Assembly (NCBI RefSeq): GCF_003007715.1
Contig: NZ_PXNO01000007.1
Coordinates: 248,001 to 312,000 of the forward strand
Direction: 5' to 3'
Length of the DNA: 64,000 nt
DNA from: Marinobacter shengliensis
Lineage (GTDB): Bacteria > Pseudomonadota > Gammaproteobacteria > Pseudomonadales > Oleiphilaceae
Every line of letters starts with the position of its first letter. Position 1 is the stretch's first letter. The notes beneath the pieces were generated by a model. That model was not told the DNA's origin. It worked only from the letters and a program-made list of their open reading frames with translations, and did not search any database. Positions 60,347 through 64,000 of the stretch are shown piece by piece. A program made the position numbers and the translations under genes.

Positions 60347-62161
60347 TTACTGTTCCGGGGTCAACTCCAGTTCAATGGTGTTGCCGGAACCGGTGAGGAA
60401 CTGGTTGAGCAGACCAGTCAGCAGTCCGCAGTTCTCCAGCGGTGGCAGATCGTAGACACCGTTGACGGTGCCGCCGGTCGCTGGCGAGAAGTTGGAGCCT
60501 TCAACCGAAGCGAGGTCGATGCTGACGGGCTCGCGAGTCATACACTCGGAACCCCCTCCAACCCGAAGCGGCAGGCCGAGAATCTTGATAGCCACCTTGG
60601 GCACTTTCACGTACAGCTGTGAGTTGGCGGTGAGCTTGCCGTTGATCAGCGTGCCGGTGGTGACGTCAGCCTGTTCAAATTCAACATTGGCTGAGGCATT
60701 CAGCCTGCTGAAAAGCAGTTTGATGGAGAAGTTGCCATAGGTTGGGTCCAGCTCCAGGTCGGCCTCGAAGGTGCCCGTCGCCAGATCCAGCAGGGTGGCA
60801 ATGGAACCGTTCAGGGGCAGGGTGCCGCCCGAGGACTTGATGAAGGTAGAGCCTTCCAGGCCGAGTAGCAGCTCAAGTTCTGAACCGGTTTGCTCAAAGG
60901 CCTCAGCGGAGACAGGAACGCTGACTTCCGGTGTTTCCGGGTCGTCTGAACGGATCACCAGGTTGGCGTTGCTGACGCCAACCGCATTGGCGGTATAGCT
61001 CAGCTCAACGGTACAGCTTTCGTTGGCGGCAATGGTTGTGCAGTTGTTGGTTTGAACAAAGTCTGCAGCGCCGGCACCTTCAAGCGCAATGCTGTCAATC
61101 AGCAGGACTTCGTTACCGCTGTTGCTGATGGTCACTTCCTCCGATGCGCTCTGGCCCAGCTGGATTCGGCCCAGGTCAATAGCGTCTGGATTAACGCCGA
61201 TTTCCGGTGTCGGGGCCAGTACACCACGGCCGGTCAGCGCCACATCAACCGCAGGGTTGTCGGCATCGGTCGACTCGATGGTGAGGGTTGCATTGCGAGT
61301 GCCTTCGGTGCTTGGAGCGAAGGTCACGTTCACGTCACAGGATTCACTCGGAGCCAGGCTTGCGCAGTTGTTGGTCTGCAGGAAGGCGTCGGCATCGGTG
61401 CCGCTGATGACAACGTTGTTAATGCCCAGCGCGGCATTGCCGGTGTTGGAAACGGTGACGGTTTGCTCTGCCGTCAAACCCGCTTGCACGTTTCCGAAGG
61501 CCAGGTCTTCCCGGTTTACGCCAATACGCGGCGCTTCGGACACCTCACCGCTAACCAGAATGGTTTGCAGCAGATTGTCCTGATCCGGAAGTTGCACGCA
61601 GTCGGTGAGAATCTCGCCGATGGGGGCCGGCGCAATATCGCCATTCGGGGTGCGGGCTGTCAGGTCAAGGGTAAGCCCGCCAACGCGAATCTCAGCTTCA
61701 CCGATATCGTCTTCGGTAAAGAGCACTTCAGGCGCCTGGCCTGAGGCTGGAACATCGAATTCGCCGCTTACAATGGGAATGAATGTGGGCGGAATCGTCA
61801 GTTCGACAATCTGTTCCAGACTGCGATTGGCGGTCACCACGGTGTTGAAGCTGGTTGCGATGCCTTCGACCGTTTCCGAGCCAACCAGCTTGAGCCCGGT
61901 GCGGGCGTCGTCGTTCACTACGGTAATGGCGGTGACTTCAAACTGCGGGGTGGGCTCACCAACGTTGGCCACTGTGGGAATGTCTGCGCTGATCTGGGCG
62001 CGGATGGGTTGGGTTCCGATCAGGGGGAACGGGCATTCGAACGCCAGTTCAATGGATACCGGCTCTGCGGCTACGTTGCTTGCACCACCGGCCATCAAGG
62101 CCGCTGCCGCAACGGCCGGGCCGAGCTTGCGGACACTCGTATTGAGGTTCCTGAGTTTCAT
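60347..62161 (-). CDS. Exported choice-of-anchor-D protein with DUF6801-like ends
   Basis: A 604-residue exported protein. After the signal peptide (about residues 1-32, ending ASNVAA-E), residues 33-205 match the DUF6801-like beta domain (ELAFECPFPLIGTQPI). Two ASH/choice-of-anchor-D repeats follow, about residues 212-310 and 318-415, each ending in DVxLTGRG- or VSVPVSAE-type strands and each containing TNNC...ESC cysteine pairs that probably form disulfides. The C-terminal 180 residues resemble the N-terminal domain and carry two cysteines. It lacks a visible sorting signal. Surface or matrix attachment is a reasonable guess. GAGGACG precedes the start. Confidence 0.82.
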   Translation of the reverse strand: MKLRNLNTSVRKLGPAVAAAALMAGGASNVAAEPVSIELAFECPFPLIGTQPIRAQISADIPTVANVGEPTPQFEVTAITVVNDDARTGLKLVGSETVEGIATSFNTVVTANRSLEQIVELTIPPTFIPIVSGEFDVPASGQAPEVLFTEDDIGEAEIRVGGLTLDLTARTPNGDIAPAPIGEILTDCVQLPDQDNLLQTILVSGEVSEAPRIGVNREDLAFGNVQAGLTAEQTVTVSNTGNAALGINNVVISGTDADAFLQTNNCASLAPSESCDVNVTFAPSTEGTRNATLTIESTDADNPAVDVALTGRGVLAPTPEIGVNPDAIDLGRIQLGQSASEEVTISNSGNEVLLIDSIALEGAGAADFVQTNNCTTIAANESCTVELSYTANAVGVSNANLVIRSDDPETPEVSVPVSAEAFEQTGSELELLLGLEGSTFIKSSGGTLPLNGSIATLLDLATGTFEADLELDPTYGNFSIKLLFSRLNASANVEFEQADVTTGTLINGKLTANSQLYVKVPKVAIKILGLPLRVGGGSECMTREPVSIDLASVEGSNFSPATGGTVNGVYDLPPLENCGLLTGLLNQFLTGSGNTIELELTPEQ

Positions 62162-62409
62162 GAGTTCGTCCTCTGTCTATCTGTAGTTGTTGTAGTCGGG
62201 TTGCAGACAACACCGATGACGGACAGCTCAATCGGACTTGCAAAGATCCCTTTGCCACACGTGCGGGGCACGCATGAGTGCAGGGTCATTTAACGGTCTT
62301 GGGGCGGCGTGGGTCATTGCTTGCCCCGGCAGGGTTTTTGTCCAAAACGGAGAAGAGGGGAGGGATTGCCTAAAGCGTGAACAGCATCAACCTCATAGCT
62401 GAACCCTGT

Positions 62410-63432
62410 TCACTTTTTTTTGCGGGCCTTGCGACGAACGTCGCCGGGCGTATGGCCGGTCCATGACCGGTAAGCTTTGGTAAAGCCGGCTTGGTCACTG
62501 AAACCCAGTTTTTCAGCAATGGATTCCAGTGGCACATTGGTGTCTTTCAGGTACAGCGTGGCAAAGCTTTCCCGGATGTCATTTCTCAGTTCACGGAACG
62601 AGGTGCCTGCACTGGCGAGGTGTTGCCGGAGCGTCCTGGGGCTGATGTCCAGGCGCCGGGCAATGTTCTCCGTGGTGCAGGGGCGGCCTGGCTGGCTCAT
62701 GATCAGGTCCCGCACCTGCATGACCGTCTCGTCAGCCTCCAGGGTATGCTGTTTGCGGTCGTGGCGGGTGCGGGCCACCAGGAACTCCAGGCTGGCGTCG
62801 TCTTTTCGGATTGGTAGTCCGTTAAGCGGCATGGTGACCTGGCTTACGTTGGAATCGAATTCAAACTCGCAGCTTGGCGCCAGCCGTTTCCAGTCCTCTT
62901 CGGGAATGACGCTGGGGAAATCGAACTGGAAGCTGAAATGGCTGCACACCTGGCTGGATACCCGGTGAATGCTGCCCATGTAGATCTTGGTCAGGCAGGG
63001 GCGAAGGTTCCCCAGCCCCCAGGTATCAATCAGCCGGATTCGAAAGGTAGAGCCGGTGGAAGCCAGTTCCATATCCATCAACGGCAGCCCCACCCGGAGA
63101 TACTGCACGATCATGCTGATCAACCGCCGCGGATTCTCCTGGCCGAGTACCGCAAACCCCAGCAGCCCATGGCTTGGGAGATCCAGCTGCTGGCCGAACT
63201 CGAAGGCGGCTCGTTCATCGGTCATTAACCAGTCCGCTTTACCTAGCACCGCCAGAATCTGGTTCATAGACAGGCTGGCCTCAGGACTTTCGAGCATGTC
63301 CTCAGTAACGCCGGTATCCTCAAGAATGGTGTGGCGCTTTACGCCCCGGCTTTCCATGAACCGGATGAACCGGTAAGCATAGCGGGCCGACACAATTGGC
63401 ACTTCCAGGGCAAGACTGTTCAACATATCCAT
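62410..63432 (-). CDS. AraC-family transcriptional regulator
   Basis: A 340-residue regulator of the OruR/QhpR-like group. The N-terminal two thirds form the arabinose-binding-like effector domain of this branch, and the C-terminal 100 residues hold two helix-turn-helix units (TTENIARRLDISPRTLRQHL and VPLESIAEKLGFSDQAGFTK), followed by the conserved HTPGDVRRK tail. It is on the same strand as the two exported-protein genes 248 bases downstream, which it could control, though no operator is evident. The ribosome site before the start is weak. Effector unknown. Confidence 0.88.
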   Translation of the reverse strand: MDMLNSLALEVPIVSARYAYRFIRFMESRGVKRHTILEDTGVTEDMLESPEASLSMNQILAVLGKADWLMTDERAAFEFGQQLDLPSHGLLGFAVLGQENPRRLISMIVQYLRVGLPLMDMELASTGSTFRIRLIDTWGLGNLRPCLTKIYMGSIHRVSSQVCSHFSFQFDFPSVIPEEDWKRLAPSCEFEFDSNVSQVTMPLNGLPIRKDDASLEFLVARTRHDRKQHTLEADETVMQVRDLIMSQPGRPCTTENIARRLDISPRTLRQHLASAGTSFRELRNDIRESFATLYLKDTNVPLESIAEKLGFSDQAGFTKAYRSWTGHTPGDVRRKARKKK

Positions 63433-63577
63433 GTTTTTGTCTCTGGGCCGGATTACCCCGGCGTTTCGTCATAAACCATACTGTTGTTATTATTCATGCC
63501 TTTTACAGGCTGCTTCAGGCGCCAGTATAGGCACCGTAAGGGAGTGGTTTTCCGGCAGCTGGTCACAAACTGGTTTC

Positions 63578-64000
63578 ATGGCCGGATATGACAATGAAAC
63601 TTTCGACAGGTTGGGAATTGCCAAAATGGTAGAGGGTGATGGCGGCCGGCTCCTGTGCCCGGTGTGTGATTCGGGCACTTTGCAGACGTTTCGCACGGTT
63701 ATGGAGAAACGCTACCTGCGCTGCGGGCAATGCCTGGCAACGGTCATGGCGCCTGAGTGTCGCCTGACGGCAGATGAGGAGCGCGCCGTATACGCGCTGC
63801 ATAACAATGACACCGGGGACGCCGGCTATCGCCGGTTTTTGTCGAAGCTGTCAGAGCCCCTGTTGGCGAAGCTGGCTGACGGTGCCACGGGGCTGGATTT
63901 CGGCTGCGGGCCAGGGCCGGCGCTTGCGGACATGATGCGGGAAGCGGGTTTTGACATGGCTCTGTACGATCCGTTCTTTCACCCTGCCGGGTCGGCCCTT
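63578..64000 (+). CDS. Class I SAM-dependent methyltransferase, partial (3' end outside window)
   Basis: The frame is open to the last base, so only about 141 residues are seen. The N-terminal part has a zinc-ribbon-like pair, CPVC at residues 26-29 and CGQC at about 49-52, and after a helical linker the SAM-binding motif LDFGCGPGPALAD appears near residue 112 with the acidic end of the second strand (LYDPFF) following. This combination is known in small methyltransferases acting on cell metabolites. The start is uncertain: ATG at 63578 has no ribosome site, and ATG at 63626 also fits. It is divergent from the AraC gene. Confidence 0.78.
   Translation, partial: MAGYDNETFDRLGIAKMVEGDGGRLLCPVCDSGTLQTFRTVMEKRYLRCGQCLATVMAPECRLTADEERAVYALHNNDTGDAGYRRFLSKLSEPLLAKLADGATGLDFGCGPGPALADMMREAGFDMALYDPFFHPAGSAL

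Noticed and set aside
1..64000. CRISPR arrays, insertion sequences, integrases, rRNA or tRNA genes
   Set aside because: I found no regularly spaced repeats, transposase or integrase motifs, or tRNA-like folds anywhere in the window.

Overview
The window is a dense, mostly housekeeping and accessory stretch of a GC-rich gammaproteobacterial chromosome. The gene families, the order of several blocks and the gene style (short spacers, GGAGG-type ribosome sites, lipoprotein and DUF families common in marine Gammaproteobacteria) are most like Marinobacter. That genus call is recognition from memory and was not tested by a search. I see no rRNA, tRNA, CRISPR array, transposase or prophage. The left edge is the tail of a type III restriction enzyme followed by two AT-richer orphan genes, which looks like the end of a small defence or accessory island.

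Layout. 1.5-7.3 kb: a 2-hydroxyacid dehydrogenase, a class I aminotransferase with a CPxCG mini-protein, a DUF1439 lipoprotein, and a two-gene operon of a tartrate/isopropylmalate-dehydrogenase-like enzyme and a class III aminotransferase. 7.5-8.7 kb: a stand-alone EAL phosphodiesterase and a small membrane protein. 8.7-14.6 kb: a LysR regulator divergent from a five-gene catabolic operon (ACAD11-like acyl-CoA dehydrogenase, SDR, APH-type kinase, histidine phosphatase, SDR) whose content fits breakdown of hydroxylated fatty acyl groups through a phosphorylated intermediate. 14.6-16.9 kb: two lipoproteins (DUF6279 and a double fasciclin protein). 17.1-21.7 kb: a complete napEFDABC periplasmic nitrate reductase operon. 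21.7-26 kb: PBP4-type DacB, a double thioredoxin-fold GST-like protein, a GFA protein and a PQQ-type sugar dehydrogenase.

26-34.9 kb is a hydroxamate-siderophore iron island: a TonB receptor, the overlapping operon fhuC-fhuD-fhuB-fhuF, and a half-fused ABC exporter-type protein. Each of the three transcription units has its own Fur-box-like sequence. 35.6-41.1 kb holds a periplasmic histidine phosphatase, YjdM, a PsiE-family protein, a 2-oxoacid dehydrogenase E1alpha-E1beta-E2 operon without its own E3, and a PCu(A)C copper chaperone. 41.2-45.6 kb: an alkyl-sulfatase-like lipoprotein, a SelW-like protein, and an ECF42-type sigma factor followed by its DGPF/YciI and DUF1428 target genes. A textbook TGTCGA-17-CGAC promoter lies between the sigma gene and the targets.

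45.6-50.7 kb: an OsmC-YcaO fusion, a 75-residue small protein, an MtfA peptidase, an ABM-domain protein, RNase Z and a DUF202 protein. 50.7-57.6 kb: a crotonase, a CPBP protease, the divergent ArgP/ArgO pair, a large cache-GGDEF-EAL protein, an HSL-type hydrolase and a DUF2007 protein. 57.7-64 kb: a COG0523 (CobW-like) zinc-type GTPase with a DUF2238 membrane protein, the exported pair DUF6160 / choice-of-anchor-D, an AraC regulator and a partial methyltransferase.

The most unusual non-coding signal is a pair of large inverted repeats (10,945-11,057 and 35,451-35,558). They share a core with two small TCCN-loop hairpins, but their long flanking arms have unrelated sequences that are each self-complementary. 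The strongest regulatory prediction is the ECF42 promoter. The strongest pathway prediction is the ACAD11-like operon.
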